From the NCBI RefSeq assembly GCF_003148745.1, contig NZ_QGGU01000012.1, positions 1 through 64,000 of the forward strand: a DNA stretch of 64,000 nt, given 5' to 3'. The first letter of the stretch is position 1. Each line of letters begins with the position of its first letter. The notes below the pieces were generated by a model that saw only the letters and a list, made by a program, of their open reading frames with translations, was not told the origin of the DNA and made no database searches. A program made the position numbers and the translations under genes. The DNA comes from Pleionea mediterranea. GTDB lineage: Bacteria > Pseudomonadota > Gammaproteobacteria > Enterobacterales > Kangiellaceae. Positions 33,896 to 43,921 of the stretch are shown piece after piece.

Positions 33896-35725
33896 ATGTG
33901 TGGAATTGTGGGTGCGGTTGCACAAAGGGATGTGTCTGAAATTTTAATTGAAGGTTTACGCCGACTCGAATACCGGGGGTACGATTCCGCGGGCGTTGCG
34001 ATTTTAAATAACGCAGAAATACAAAGAGTCAGACGTTTAGGTAAAGTTAAAGAATTAGCCGATGCGGTTTCTGAATCCCCTGCTCCTGGTGGCATTGGGA
34101 TTGCGCATACACGCTGGGCTACTCATGGCGAGCCCAGTGAAATAAATGCTCATCCTCATGTTTCCGGCAGTGATATCGCCGTAGTGCATAATGGAATTAT
34201 TGAAAACCATGAAGCATTGAAGCAACAGCTAAGCGCTAAAGGTTATGAGTTTGTTAGTCAAACCGATACCGAAGTGATTGCGCATCTGGTAGCGGATCAC
34301 TTTAAACAAACCAATGATTTATTAAAAGCGGTTCAACTTGCGGTTAAAGAACTTGATGGCGCCTACGGTACGGTGGTTATGCACCGAGATAAACCCGAAG
34401 AACTTGTGGTGGCCCGCTCAGGCAGTCCTCTGGTTGTGGGTAAAGGTATTGGTGAGATGTTTGTTGCGTCGGATCAACTGGCGCTTTTACCCGTGACGCG
34501 ACAATTTCTCTATCTTGAAGAAGGTGAAGTGGCGCGTGTAGAACGTACTTGTGTTGAAATTTATGATGTTGATGGCAATTCGATTGATCGTGAATTTGAA
34601 GAGTCAACCGTGCAACATGACGCTGGTGATAAAGGACCCTATCGCCATTACATGCTAAAAGAAATATATGAACAGCCGACTGCCATTAGTAATACCCTTG
34701 AAGGGCGAATCATAAACGGTGATATTAACAGCGAGATATTTGGTGTTAATGCCAGTGACATTTTTGATAAAGTGGAAGCAATACAAATTGTTGCCTGCGG
34801 CACTTCATTTCACGCGGCTATGGTTACCAAATATTGGTGTGAATCCATTGCCAATATTCCATGTCATGTAGAAATCGCCAGTGAATATCGATATCGCGTC
34901 AGTTACACGCCAAAAAATGCGTTGTTTATTACTATTTCGCAATCCGGTGAAACCGCCGATACCTTGGCCGCCCTTCGACTTGCAAAAGAAAAAGGCTTTA
35001 TGGCTTCGTTGTCCATTTGTAATGTGCCAGGTTCTTCTTTAGTCAGAGAATCTGATTTGGCCTTTATGACTCGTGCCGGCGCTGAAATTGGCGTTGCCAG
35101 TACTAAAGCCTTTACCACTCAATTAACCGGTTTATTAATGATGGTGGTATGTATCGCAAAACAAAAAGGCATGGCGAAAGAACAGGTCAGTCAACTGGTT
35201 GCTTCCATTGAATCGATTCCGGGTGAGATAAAACACGCATTAGAAAAAGATTCATTGATTGAGCAAATGGCGGAAGATTTTAGTGAGAAACACCATAGCC
35301 TGTTTTTGGGTCGTGGCGATCAATACCCTATCGCGATGGAAGGTGCGTTAAAACTAAAAGAAATTTCCTATATTCATGCAGAAGCCTACGCGGCTGGTGA
35401 ATTAAAACATGGTCCTCTGGCATTAATCGATCATGAAATGCCGATTGTTGTGGTTGCGCCAAAAAATGAACTATTAGAAAAATTAAAATCTAATATGGAA
35501 GAGGTTCGAGCTCGTGGTGGTCAGCTGTATGTATTTGCTGATAAACAAGCGGCATTCAAAGAAGAGTCTGGTGTAAAAGTGGTTTCAATAGACTCGGATC
35601 ATGATGTGACTGCCCCGATAATCTATACCATCCCATTACAATTACTGAGTTATCATGTTGCGGTGATCAAAGGTACCGATGTTGATCAACCCAGAAATCT
35701 GGCAAAATCTGTGACTGTGGAGTAA
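33896..35725 (+). CDS. glmS: Glutamine-fructose-6-phosphate aminotransferase
   Basis: GlmS makes glucosamine-6-phosphate from fructose-6-phosphate and glutamine, the first step to UDP-GlcNAc. The 609-residue product begins [10 protein letters not shown], so Cys is the N-terminal nucleophile after Met removal. The glutaminase domain has [12 protein letters not shown] and HTRWATHG. Two SIS domains follow ([18 protein letters not shown]), and it ends in LAKSVTVE, the standard tail. No room exists upstream for a glmS ribozyme. Confidence 0.98.
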   Translation: MCGIVGAVAQRDVSEILIEGLRRLEYRGYDSAGVAILNNAEIQRVRRLGKVKELADAVSESPAPGGIGIAHTRWATHGEPSEINAHPHVSGSDIAVVHNGIIENHEALKQQLSAKGYEFVSQTDTEVIAHLVADHFKQTNDLLKAVQLAVKELDGAYGTVVMHRDKPEELVVARSGSPLVVGKGIGEMFVASDQLALLPVTRQFLYLEEGEVARVERTCVEIYDVDGNSIDREFEESTVQHDAGDKGPYRHYMLKEIYEQPTAISNTLEGRIINGDINSEIFGVNASDIFDKVEAIQIVACGTSFHAAMVTKYWCESIANIPCHVEIASEYRYRVSYTPKNALFITISQSGETADTLAALRLAKEKGFMASLSICNVPGSSLVRESDLAFMTRAGAEIGVASTKAFTTQLTGLLMMVVCIAKQKGMAKEQVSQLVASIESIPGEIKHALEKDSLIEQMAEDFSEKHHSLFLGRGDQYPIAMEGALKLKEISYIHAEAYAAGELKHGPLALIDHEMPIVVVAPKNELLEKLKSNMEEVRARGGQLYVFADKQAAFKEESGVKVVSIDSDHDVTAPIIYTIPLQLLSYHVAVIKGTDVDQPRNLAKSVTVE

Positions 35726-35728
35726 AAC

Positions 35729-36337
35729 ATGTCAAACAAACAATTACTTATTAAAACTATATTGATCAGTGCCATCTTTTTCATCTCGAATATTTTTGCA
35801 GTAGAAATGGAAGAAGGTGTCCATTATGACATCGTCAGTGCGCGCAAAAGTGACAGTAAAGTCGTAAAAGAATATTTTAACTACGGCTGCCCCGGTTGTT
35901 ATAAATCGGAGCCATTAGTCAAAATGATAGAAAACTCTTTGCCAGAAGACGCTTCTCTACAGTCGGTTCCTTTTGAAAACCATGCAGGCTGGCGCATTTA
36001 TGTTGAAGCTTTTTATATAGCTGAAATGTTAGGTATTCTGGATAAAGCCCATGAAGCTTTATTTCATCAGGTGCATGTTGAAAAGAAAGCTATTGCCAAT
36101 AAAGATCAGCTTAAAACACTGTTTGTGAAATTAGGCGCTGATGAAAAACGCTTTGATCAGGCGGCCAATTCGTTTCAACTCAATTCTAAATTGCGACTGG
36201 CAAGAAAAGAAGCCATGAGTCATAAAATATTATCGACCCCCTCTTTTGTGGTGAATGATTATTACCGAATCAATGCTCAGGCATTTAAGTCGAATAAAGA
36301 TCTAGTAGATGGGATTAATGAGTTGTTGCAGCGTTAA
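35729..36337 (+). CDS. DsbA-like periplasmic thiol-disulfide oxidoreductase (CPGC)
   Basis: The 202-residue protein has an N-terminal hydrophobic signal sequence (about residues 8-24), a thioredoxin-fold active site GCPGCYKSEP (Cys54, Cys57) and the cis-proline loop STPSFVV with the DsbA-type helical insert between them. The whole resembles DsbA (EGVHYDIV is like the E. coli start of the mature protein). The dipeptide between the cysteines is PG, not the PH of classical DsbA, which usually lowers oxidising power. It follows glmS by 3 bp, so the two are probably cotranscribed although the link is not obvious. A second DsbA elsewhere is possible. Confidence 0.88.
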   Translation: MSNKQLLIKTILISAIFFISNIFAVEMEEGVHYDIVSARKSDSKVVKEYFNYGCPGCYKSEPLVKMIENSLPEDASLQSVPFENHAGWRIYVEAFYIAEMLGILDKAHEALFHQVHVEKKAIANKDQLKTLFVKLGADEKRFDQAANSFQLNSKLRLARKEAMSHKILSTPSFVVNDYYRINAQAFKSNKDLVDGINELLQR

Positions 36338-36366
36338 GCTAATAGCTCTCTGTCATTAAAACCATT

Positions 36367-36392
36367 AAAAAGGCGCTAAATAGCGCCTTTTT
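36367..36392. terminator. Intrinsic terminator after the glmS operon
   Basis: AAAAAGGCGCTA (36367-36378), loop AA, TAGCGCCTTTTT (36381-36392), followed by another T. Confidence 0.88.
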
Positions 36393-36485
36393 TACATTTT
36401 GTTACATGGAAAACTCAATCATTGAAAACTTTTAACCAAGACTGGTCGACTAGACAATAAACGCAAAAATAAAGAGGGACGTAAT

Positions 36486-37256
36486 ATGAACAAGAACAGC
36501 ATCATATCGTTAGGCTTGATCAGTGGTTTGTTATTCTCCAGCGGCGTAAATGCAGAAATTAATGCCTGTGACTACGATTTTCCATATGATATCGAAATTA
36601 AACAACGCAATATTAAAATCAGCGATCATCATAAAGAAGTGCTCTCGATTAATGTTGATAATCAGTTGTTTATACGAGGTGAGAAACAATCATTAACTCA
36701 CAATCAGCAACAGTTGGTTGATGAAATGGCGATGGGTTATCGCTCATTACTGCCATCGATAGCTGCGATTGCTGGTGAAGCGGCAGAGATTGGTATGAAA
36801 GCTGCCACGGTCGCACTGAATGCCCTATTTATTGATGATCCTGCGCTGCAGGCGTCATTGCTTAAAAAGCTGGACGGCATCGGTGAAAAAGTGAAAGCCA
36901 ATGTCAGTGAGCAACATTTAAATGGTCATGTGCTATCCGATGATGTGTTAAATAATGAGTTTGAGCAAGAGATAGAAGCTCTGGTAACAGAAGCGGTAGA
37001 AAAAGCGAGTGGCAAAGTACTATTAAAAACCATTGCACAGGTGCTCAGTGGTGATCAGGAAGAAATAAACGATCTGGAATTTCGTATGGAAATGATGGGT
37101 GAAGATTTGGCGATGCAGGTTGAGTCTGAAGCGGAAAAGCTTGAAAAAGAAGCCGAAAAGCTGTGCGACAAAATAGCCGAGTTGGATAAAGTTGAAAGTA
37201 ACTTGCAAACGGCATTGCCAAGTTATTCTGCCATTAATCTTATTAAGAAAAACTGA
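36486..37256 (+). CDS. YggN-like exported protein (DUF2884)
   Basis: The 256-residue protein has a signal peptide (cleavage after GVNA, near residue 23) and a mature start INACDYDFPYDIEIK. A beta-rich N-terminal part is followed by a long helical, Glu-rich region ending ESEAEKLEKEAEKLCDKI. The order and the second cysteine resemble the periplasmic DUF2884/YggN family, whose function is unknown. An AGAGGGA ribosome site lies upstream. The gene stands alone between two terminators. Confidence 0.75.
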   Translation: MNKNSIISLGLISGLLFSSGVNAEINACDYDFPYDIEIKQRNIKISDHHKEVLSINVDNQLFIRGEKQSLTHNQQQLVDEMAMGYRSLLPSIAAIAGEAAEIGMKAATVALNALFIDDPALQASLLKKLDGIGEKVKANVSEQHLNGHVLSDDVLNNEFEQEIEALVTEAVEKASGKVLLKTIAQVLSGDQEEINDLEFRMEMMGEDLAMQVESEAEKLEKEAEKLCDKIAELDKVESNLQTALPSYSAINLIKKN

Positions 37257-37301
37257 ATATATAGAAAGCTGGTTGATCTTCAATTAGAGCCGTAATTGAC
37301 T

Positions 37302-37329
37302 AAGAAATCTGTCCTCAGGTTTCTTTGTT
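37302..37329 (+). terminator. Probable terminator after the YggN-like gene
   Basis: AAGAAATCTG (37302-37311), loop TCCT, CAGGTTTCTT (37316-37325) with one wobble pair, then GTTTTA. Confidence 0.65.
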
Positions 37330-37432
37330 TTACTTTAGACTCAAATTTGTTAATCGATTAATTGGTAGTCTGCTCTGGTATCCCATAAAATAGATGCCAT
37401 ACAGATTTTATTAGACTATCAATTATGGGCGT

Positions 37433-38344
37433 ATGACAGAATTACCTCATTCAAAATTTTCCTTAAAACTAACATTGATCAACAGTCTGCTGTGGTTAAT
37501 TGCACGACTGTCGTTTATGACCGCTCGTCGTTGGGGCGCATTTTTTGGCCGATTAAGTTATTACCTGAACTCGCGCTCCGTTAAAGTCAGCGCTAAGAAT
37601 ATAGCGTTATGCTTACCTGAATTATCCAGTAAACAACAAAAAAAATTACTGAAACAGAGCTGTATTCATTCTGGCATGGTTTTTTTTGAGTCCTGCTGGG
37701 TGTGGCAGGCATCGAATCAGGATGTTGCCAAGTTAATTGTTTCGGTAACTGGGCAGGAATATCTTGATAAGGCCATAGCGAAAGGCAAAGGTGTTATTTT
37801 AACCGGCCCTCATTTAGGCAACTGGGAAGCGTTACTGGCCTGGGGAGGCATGAACTTAAAGGCATCCTGTATGTATCGGCGGCCAAAGATAACTGAACTG
37901 GATCCGCTTATTCAGCAGGCACGGAGTAAATCCGGTGTTGAATTAATTATTGGTGAGCGCAGCAGTGTGCGGCAGATGCTTACGACCCTTAAGCAAGGTG
38001 AATGTTTTTTATTATTGTCGGATCAAAATCCTGCCGCAAACGCCGGTGTTTTTGCCCCCTTTTTTCACCACCCTGCCTATACTATGGTGCTTATCCAACG
38101 GTTAATAGCAAAAACGAAATCCGAATTATTATTTTTTCATGCTGAGCGGGTGGAAAACGGTTTTAAGGTTCATATTAAACCAGCGAATTTTTCAACGGCG
38201 GATCAATCCACAGAGCAGTTTGCCGAATTATTAAACCAGCAACTGGCGCAACAGATAAAAAGTTGCCCTGAGCAATTCGAATGGTCCTATCGACGTTTTC
38301 GTCCGGTACCGGAAGGCTATTCTCACGTATACCTGGATTTATGA
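37433..38344 (+). CDS. LpxL/HtrB-family lipid A acyltransferase, copy 1
   Basis: The 303-residue product belongs to the late lipid A acyltransferase family. It has an N-terminal membrane anchor (about residues 14-28), the catalytic HxxxxE-type motif GPHLGNWE (H127, E132), MYRRPKITELD, and a C-terminal FEWSYRRFRPVPEG typical of the family. It would transfer a secondary acyl chain to Kdo2-lipid A, or a related acceptor, at the inner membrane. Its stop overlaps the next gene's start as ATGA, so the two copies are translationally coupled. Chain length and position specificity cannot be read from the sequence. Confidence 0.9.
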   Translation: MTELPHSKFSLKLTLINSLLWLIARLSFMTARRWGAFFGRLSYYLNSRSVKVSAKNIALCLPELSSKQQKKLLKQSCIHSGMVFFESCWVWQASNQDVAKLIVSVTGQEYLDKAIAKGKGVILTGPHLGNWEALLAWGGMNLKASCMYRRPKITELDPLIQQARSKSGVELIIGERSSVRQMLTTLKQGECFLLLSDQNPAANAGVFAPFFHHPAYTMVLIQRLIAKTKSELLFFHAERVENGFKVHIKPANFSTADQSTEQFAELLNQQLAQQIKSCPEQFEWSYRRFRPVPEGYSHVYLDL

Positions 38345-39219
38345 AATCACTGATTATTTATCTTATTGCAGGTTTTCATCGCCTGTTGCCCTTTTCGGTC
38401 AATCGCTGGGTGGGACGACAATACGGTCGATGCCTTTACTATACTCATTCACGTTATGCTCGCACCAGTTTTACCAATTTAGAACACATCTTTTCTGAGC
38501 GCAGTCACAAAGAAAACCAACAGCTTGTGTATCAATCCTGCCTGCATACCGGAATGATGATTGCCGAGTCTTTTTGGCTGTGGCAACAGTCACTTGAAAA
38601 AATAAATCAACGGATTATCAGCGTTAAGGGGCAAGAATTAATAGAGTCTGCGATAAGTGAAGGTAAACCAGTGCTATTAACCGGACCGCACATGGGTAAT
38701 TGGGAAGCATTTTCCATCTGGTTTGGTATTCATTTTAATACAGCTGTTATGTACCGACCGGCGAAAATAAAGGTTTTGGATAGGTTAATACGAAAAGGTC
38801 GTAGTTTAACGGGAACACAGTTAATTAAGGGTGAGAAGCGAAGTGTCCGTAAAATTTTGAGACACTTAAAATCTAAAGGTATTTTATTTATACTTTCTGA
38901 TCAGGAGCCGGATAAAGGCAGTGGCGTTTATGCAGATTTTATGGGAAAGCCCGCTTATACAATGACTCTTGTGCAAAAATTAATGCAGAAAACACAAGCG
39001 ATGCCTTTGATATTTCGCACTGAGCGGGTGTCAAAAGGGTTTGCCATTAATATTTCAGAAGCATTATCTCTGGATGTGGATGAAACGCCGGAAAAGTTTG
39101 CTGGTCAGTTAAATCAACTTCTGGAGCAGCAAATTATGACAAATCCAAGCCAATTCGAGTGGGGTTACAAGCGATTTAAATCACCGCCTGATGGCGATTA
39201 TGACTTTTATCCAGAATAA
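38341..39219 (+). CDS. LpxL/HtrB-family lipid A acyltransferase, copy 2
   Basis: The 292-residue product is a paralogue of the preceding gene. It has the catalytic GPHMGNWE (H117, E122), MYRPAKIKVLD, LSDQEPDKGSGVY and a C-terminal QFEWGYKRFKSPPDG. I chose ATG 38341, which overlaps the upstream TGA as ATGA and opens with the membrane anchor MKSLIIYLIAGFHRLL; a longer frame from 38281 is only overlap. Two coupled copies suggest two successive acylations or two chain specificities. Confidence 0.9.
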   Translation: MKSLIIYLIAGFHRLLPFSVNRWVGRQYGRCLYYTHSRYARTSFTNLEHIFSERSHKENQQLVYQSCLHTGMMIAESFWLWQQSLEKINQRIISVKGQELIESAISEGKPVLLTGPHMGNWEAFSIWFGIHFNTAVMYRPAKIKVLDRLIRKGRSLTGTQLIKGEKRSVRKILRHLKSKGILFILSDQEPDKGSGVYADFMGKPAYTMTLVQKLMQKTQAMPLIFRTERVSKGFAINISEALSLDVDETPEKFAGQLNQLLEQQIMTNPSQFEWGYKRFKSPPDGDYDFYPE

Positions 39220-39450
39220 TCCAATTAAATTTCTGCAGTATACGAGAAGCGATCTCATTTAAATTTGTTATTTTAATCTTACCTTTAGTCGTAAAATGCA
39301 TATAAATACTATGATCGACAGTTATTTACTGTAAATTGCTGAGAAATTTGGACAAATTTCATACCACTAACTATATTTACCCGTAATTACTCCCTCCGCG
39401 AGGATCAGCGTTAGTAGTCGCCTCTGTTGTGTGACGCTCGATAAAACTTC

Positions 39451-40440
39451 ATGTTAAATCATTCCGTAAAATTAAAGATTTTTCTGGTATCGGCTTTTGC
39501 CCTGTTGATTGGTGCAATATTTAAAGCGGTTGAAAACGACTTTATTGTCGTAGTCGCTGATGTATTAATGGTTGGTATATTTTTACTGGCAGCCTTTCAG
39601 GTAGCCACCAAGCGTGAACGAAATCCCTCTGACTTTTTTATACTACAGATGGTTACGTTGTTTTATATGTTGGTGGTTTATCGGTCGCCAGAAGTTATTT
39701 ACTTGTGGTCATATCCGTTGGTAATGGCGTACTACTTTCTATTACCACACCAGAAAGCTATTTCGTTAAATGGAGTTTTGCTGGCTTGGTCCGCACTGAT
39801 TACTTATTCCTTCCTACCAATAGAATATTTTGCCCGTTATATTGTGACTTTATCTACTGCATCGGTGTTTGCCTACTCATTTTCGGTATTGGTGGCTAAG
39901 CAAAGCGAAATATTAAAACAACAGGCTCAAACGGATATTCTTACCGGTCTGTCGAATAGACGGGCCATGGAGGCCGAACTGGTAACCGAGCTGTCGCGCT
40001 TAAAGCGGTATAAAGGTGACAGTTGCTTGATGATATTGGATATCGATCATTTTAAATCGATCAATGACAAATTTGGACATGCCAAGGGTGATAAAGCATT
40101 AAATGCGCTGGCAAATATTGTTAAACAACGGTTACGAAAGTGTGATCGAATATTCCGTTACGGCGGCGAAGAATTTGTGATTATTTTACCCAATACGGAA
40201 TTGCAACACGGTGTATTACTTGCGGAGTACTTTAGGGAGCTGGTGTCTCACACGGAGTTGATTGATGAAGTGAACTTAACCATTAGCGTCGGTGTGACCG
40301 AAATGGTTGTTGGTGAAGACTGGAAAACCTGTTTTGAACGTGCCGACAGACACTTATACGTTGCTAAAAAACAAGGTCGAAATAGAACTGTTTCTGACAA
40401 AGAAGACTTTCTGCAAATTATTAACGGCGGTGTCGGCTAA
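39451..40440 (+). CDS. Membrane diguanylate cyclase (GGDEF)
   Basis: The 329-residue product has five or six hydrophobic segments in the first 150 residues, a short helical linker (about 150-165), and a GGDEF domain with signature RYGGEEF (238-242), metal residues in ILDIDHFKSIND, and an intact inhibitory I-site RKCD (229-232) five residues upstream. It should make cyclic di-GMP from two GTP and be product-inhibited. The membrane part is of the small unnamed multi-helix sensor type. It stands alone, preceded by a 231-bp gap in which I see no riboswitch. Confidence 0.93.
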   Translation: MLNHSVKLKIFLVSAFALLIGAIFKAVENDFIVVVADVLMVGIFLLAAFQVATKRERNPSDFFILQMVTLFYMLVVYRSPEVIYLWSYPLVMAYYFLLPHQKAISLNGVLLAWSALITYSFLPIEYFARYIVTLSTASVFAYSFSVLVAKQSEILKQQAQTDILTGLSNRRAMEAELVTELSRLKRYKGDSCLMILDIDHFKSINDKFGHAKGDKALNALANIVKQRLRKCDRIFRYGGEEFVIILPNTELQHGVLLAEYFRELVSHTELIDEVNLTISVGVTEMVVGEDWKTCFERADRHLYVAKKQGRNRTVSDKEDFLQIINGGVG

Positions 40441-40457
40441 CTCAGCCAACTTATGGT

Positions 40458-41906
40458 TTAGCGCCGCCAGAACGCAGGCGTTAGTAACACCAATAGTGTA
40501 AAGATTTCCAGTCGACCAAATAACATGGCAAGACACAGCAGCCATTTGCCCAAATCACTTACCGATGAATAATTCGCGGCAACTTCTCCGAGCCCGGGTC
40601 CCAGATTATTCATACAGGCTGCTACTGCTGAGAAAGCCGTGACCTGATCCATACCATCGGCAATTAAAATCAACATAATAATGACAAATATCGCCACATA
40701 AGCGGCAAAAAATCCCCAGACAGCGTTAGAGACTTTTTCCGGCAGTATTTGTTTACCCAGTTTTACCCGAAGCACAGCGTTAGGGTGGATCAGTTTTTGG
40801 ATCTCACGCATGCCCTGCTTAAACAACAGTAAAAACCGCACGACTTTTATGCCGCCGCCTGTGGATCCGGCACAGCCACCGACAAAACTGAGTAATATAA
40901 GAAGCAGAGGCAACATGCCGGGCCAGGCTGAAAAATCGCTGCTGGCAAAACCGGTGGTGGTGCCAATGGAAATGGTGTGGAATATGGCTTTGTAGATGGA
41001 TTCTCGAAAATTAAATTGTTGCGATATAAACAACCCGACAAAACAGATAATAAACACCAGAGTAATCAGTGTGATGTAAGCGCGAAATTCCGGGTCGCGA
41101 CTGTAGGGCTGGATGCTTAATTGGCGATAGGCGACAAAATGCAGCGAAAAATTTATTCCTGAAATCAGCATAAAGATACTGCAGATAATTTCGATATTGC
41201 TGCTATTAAACCAGCCGATACTCGCATCGTGGGTTGAAAAGCCGCCAATGGCAACCGTTGAAAAACTATGACTGATGGCGTCAAACGGTGACATTCCCGC
41301 TACCCAATAGCTTAATGCACAGGCGATGGTGAGTCCCAGATAAATAAACCAGAGGGCTTTGGCGGTTCCGGCAATTCTTGGGGTGAGCTTGGCGTCCTTT
41401 ACCGGGCCGGGTGTTTCGGCTCGATACAACTGCATGCCGCCGATCCCCAGCATCGGCAGTATGGCGACCGCCAATACGATTATTCCCATGCCACCCAACC
41501 ACTGCAGTTGTTGGCGATAAAATAATATCGAGTGTGGCAGGTTATCAAGCCCGGAAATAACAGTGGCGCCGGTGGTTGTTAAGCCAGAAAAAGACTCAAA
41601 AATAGCGTCCACCAGATTAAAGTTTTGAATGTCGGACAGATAGAGAGGGATGGCACCGAAAAAACTGAGTACGGTCCAGAACATCACGACAATTAAAAAG
41701 CCATCGCGGGTTTTTAATTCGGCCTGTGCGTGTCGATTTGGCCAGAATATAGCAAGACCGGTGAGTAAGCTGAACATTAAGGCTATGGCAAAGTCGGTAC
41801 CGGCACCATCGCCATAAATAATCGACACGGCAATGGGTGGCAGCATGGTTGTGCTGAACAGCATTAACAGAATGCCCAAAATACGAATAACCACATTGCG
41901 CTGCAT
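40458..41906 (-). CDS. trkH: Trk potassium uptake protein TrkH
   Basis: TrkH is the K+-translocating membrane subunit. The 482-residue product has many membrane helices with the four P-loop selectivity segments around SGLTTTGATV, TVAIGGFSTHDAS, SIGTTTGFASSDFSAWP and AACMNNLGPGLGEV. It lies 23 bp after trkA on the same strand. The gene is convergent with the diguanylate cyclase gene; only 17 bp separate them. Confidence 0.97.
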   Translation of the reverse strand: MQRNVVIRILGILLMLFSTTMLPPIAVSIIYGDGAGTDFAIALMFSLLTGLAIFWPNRHAQAELKTRDGFLIVVMFWTVLSFFGAIPLYLSDIQNFNLVDAIFESFSGLTTTGATVISGLDNLPHSILFYRQQLQWLGGMGIIVLAVAILPMLGIGGMQLYRAETPGPVKDAKLTPRIAGTAKALWFIYLGLTIACALSYWVAGMSPFDAISHSFSTVAIGGFSTHDASIGWFNSSNIEIICSIFMLISGINFSLHFVAYRQLSIQPYSRDPEFRAYITLITLVFIICFVGLFISQQFNFRESIYKAIFHTISIGTTTGFASSDFSAWPGMLPLLLILLSFVGGCAGSTGGGIKVVRFLLLFKQGMREIQKLIHPNAVLRVKLGKQILPEKVSNAVWGFFAAYVAIFVIIMLILIADGMDQVTAFSAVAACMNNLGPGLGEVAANYSSVSDLGKWLLCLAMLFGRLEIFTLLVLLTPAFWRR

Positions 41907-41929
41907 GTTAGATTACGCCGCCTGTTGCT

Positions 41930-43303
41930 TTAGAAAAATGCAAAGTCCACCTGAAACAGTTGCTCAACATCATTAATGTATTTTTTATCCACCAGAAACA
42001 GAATAACGTGATCGTCCGACTGAATAACAATATTGTCGTGGGCAATTAATACCTGATCATCACGAACAATCGCACCAATATTGGTGCCCGGTGGCAAACT
42101 GATATCGCCAATGGCGCGGCCGACCACCTGTGAGGTTTGTTCATCGCCATGGGCAATGGCCTCTATGGCTTCAGCGGCACCGCGTCTGAGCGAGTAGACA
42201 TTAGCAACATCACCGCGACGAATATGAGTGAGCAAGCTGCCGATGGTGGCCTGTTGGGGTGATACGGCTATATCAATTTCGTGCCCTTGCATTAAGTCCA
42301 CATAAGCAGGGCGGCTGATCAGAACCATGGTTTTTCTGGCACCAAGCCGTTTTGCCAGTATGGCCGATAAAATATTTACTTCGTCGTTATTGGTAACGGC
42401 AACGAACACATCGATGTCTTCTATGTTTTCATCCATTAGCATATCTTGATTCGACGCATCGCCTTGCAATATTAATGTATCGTCAAGTTCTTCTGAAATA
42501 AGCTGGGCCCGCTTGGCATTGTGTTCAATTAATTTAACCTGATAATTTTGTTCAAGCAGTTTCGCCAAACCGAGACCTATATTACCGCCGCCGGCAATCA
42601 TGACTCGCTTATAAGGGCGTTCCAGTTTTTGCAGTTCACCCATCACCGAGCGAATGTGATTTCTGGCGGCGATAAAAAATACTTCATCATCGGCTTCGAT
42701 GACGGTGCCGCCGGTTGGCATAATGGCCTGACCCTGGCGAAAGATGGCAGCCACTCGCGTATCGATGGTTGGCATATGATCTTTTAGTGCCGATAAAGCA
42801 TTACCCACCAGAGGACCACCGTAATAAGCCTTAACAGCAACCATACGCACTCGACCGCTGGCAAAGTCGACTACCTGTAAGGCGCCCGGGTTTTCAATCA
42901 GACGAAAGATTGACTGAACCACCAGTTGCTCAGGGCTGATCACCACATCCACCGGAATGGCGTCACTGTGAAACAGATCCTCTTCGTCAAGATAACTGGT
43001 GGCGCGAACTCTGGCGATTTTGCGCGGGGTATGAAAAATAGAAAAGGCTACCTGGCAGGCGATCATATTGGTTTCATCACTGTTGGTCACAGCAATTAGC
43101 ATATCGGCGTCATCAGCGCCGGCTTGCCGAAGAATATGAGGAAAGGAGCCACAACCGACTATGGTTCGAAGATCAAGGTGATCCTGAAGCTCACGTAAGC
43201 GCTTGGCGTTGGTGTCTACTACGGTAATGTCGTTGTCTTCACCAGCCAGGTTAACCGCTAAAGTGCCACCAACCTGACCCGCTCCGAGAATGATAATTTT
43301 CAT
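41930..43303 (-). CDS. trkA: Trk potassium uptake regulator TrkA
   Basis: TrkA is the cytoplasmic NAD(H)-binding subunit that gates TrkH. The 457-residue product has two RCK repeats, each with a Rossmann motif ([14 protein letters not shown] at residues 2-15 and [14 protein letters not shown] near 234), and two RCK-C domains. I chose ATG 43303 because family members begin with MKIIILGAG; the frame can be extended upstream by 18 codons without support. In many relatives trkA directly follows rsmB; here the signalling cassette separates them. Confidence 0.97.
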   Translation of the reverse strand: MKIIILGAGQVGGTLAVNLAGEDNDITVVDTNAKRLRELQDHLDLRTIVGCGSFPHILRQAGADDADMLIAVTNSDETNMIACQVAFSIFHTPRKIARVRATSYLDEEDLFHSDAIPVDVVISPEQLVVQSIFRLIENPGALQVVDFASGRVRMVAVKAYYGGPLVGNALSALKDHMPTIDTRVAAIFRQGQAIMPTGGTVIEADDEVFFIAARNHIRSVMGELQKLERPYKRVMIAGGGNIGLGLAKLLEQNYQVKLIEHNAKRAQLISEELDDTLILQGDASNQDMLMDENIEDIDVFVAVTNNDEVNILSAILAKRLGARKTMVLISRPAYVDLMQGHEIDIAVSPQQATIGSLLTHIRRGDVANVYSLRRGAAEAIEAIAHGDEQTSQVVGRAIGDISLPPGTNIGAIVRDDQVLIAHDNIVIQSDDHVILFLVDKKYINDVEQLFQVDFAFF

Positions 43304-43386
43304 TTGATTCTGCGATTGTTGGGCAAATTCTTTGTAAAGACAAAGGCTTATGAACAATTTACAGCATTATGCGCTATTTGCGATGA

Positions 43387-43419
43387 TTTTCCAGTAAAAC
43401 CTCTGTTTTTACTGGAAAA
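43387..43419. repeat. 13-bp perfect inverted repeat upstream of trkA
   Basis: TTTTCCAGTAAAA (43387-43399) and TTTTACTGGAAAA (43407-43419) around a 7-nt centre. It could be an operator or a transcript hairpin between cheY-like and trkA; no U-run follows in the minus direction. Confidence 0.6.
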
Positions 43420-43447
43420 CGATAGACTTTATTGGAAATACCAAGTT

Positions 43448-43474
43448 ACAGCAGAGAGTATTGCTCTCTGCTGT
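43448..43474. terminator. 11-bp hairpin at the end of the signalling operon
   Basis: ACAGCAGAGAG (43448-43458), loop TATTG, CTCTCTGCTGT (43464-43474). It lies about 40 bp past the stop of the CheY-like gene and probably ends that transcript, although the following U-run is poor on the minus strand. Confidence 0.5.
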
Positions 43475-43512
43475 TTAATAAAGAAGTGCTGGAAGGATTA
43501 AAAAACTAATGG

Positions 43513-43878
43513 TTAGCCAACCAGTTTTTTTACTGCTCCAACAATGGCATCGCCTTTAAAAGGTTTAACAATCCAGCCTTTTACTCCGGCAGCTTTGCCC
43601 CGCTCTTTCATTCGCGGATCGCTTTCTGTGGTCAGCATAATGATATTGACGGTTTGATTACCCAGTTCGCCGCGAATTTTTTCTGCCATGGTCAGTCCAT
43701 CCATATTTGGCATATTCACGTCAGAAATAATTAACTTTAGCGCGCCATCAGCACGAGTTTTATCCAGACCGTCTTTGCCATCAACCGCTGTGGCTACGGA
43801 AAAACCGTTATCGCTTAAAAATGTCGACACTTCGTTTCGTACAGTGGCTGAGTCATCCACCACAAGTATTTGCGCCAT
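43513..43878 (-). CDS. CheY-like response regulator
   Basis: A single 121-residue receiver domain with the full active site: acidic pair D8-D9 (LVVDDS), phospho-acceptor D53 (LIISDVNMPNMDG), T83 (MLTTES) and K105 (GWIVKPF). It has no output domain, so it must act by binding a partner, as CheY does. It is the last gene of a run of five on the minus strand and is the natural phospho-target of the CheA-like kinase encoded at 46253-49393. The segment after the Asp (GWIVKPFKGD) is typical of CheY proteins of chemosensory arrays. Whether it reaches the flagellar motor or another target is unknown. Confidence 0.92.
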   Translation of the reverse strand: MAQILVVDDSATVRNEVSTFLSDNGFSVATAVDGKDGLDKTRADGALKLIISDVNMPNMDGLTMAEKIRGELGNQTVNIIMLTTESDPRMKERGKAAGVKGWIVKPFKGDAIVGAVKKLVG

Positions 43879-43921
43879 AGTGATCTCCTGTCTTGCTCGT
43901 ATGTTCTTAAATAATTATAGG

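Noticed and set aside
38281-38340. Longer N-terminus for the second acyltransferase
   Set aside because: It lies wholly inside the first acyltransferase gene; the ATGA overlap start at 38341 fits the family.
39220-39450. Possible cyclic di-GMP riboswitch upstream of the diguanylate cyclase
   Set aside because: The conserved GEMM core bases and its two paired stems are not found.
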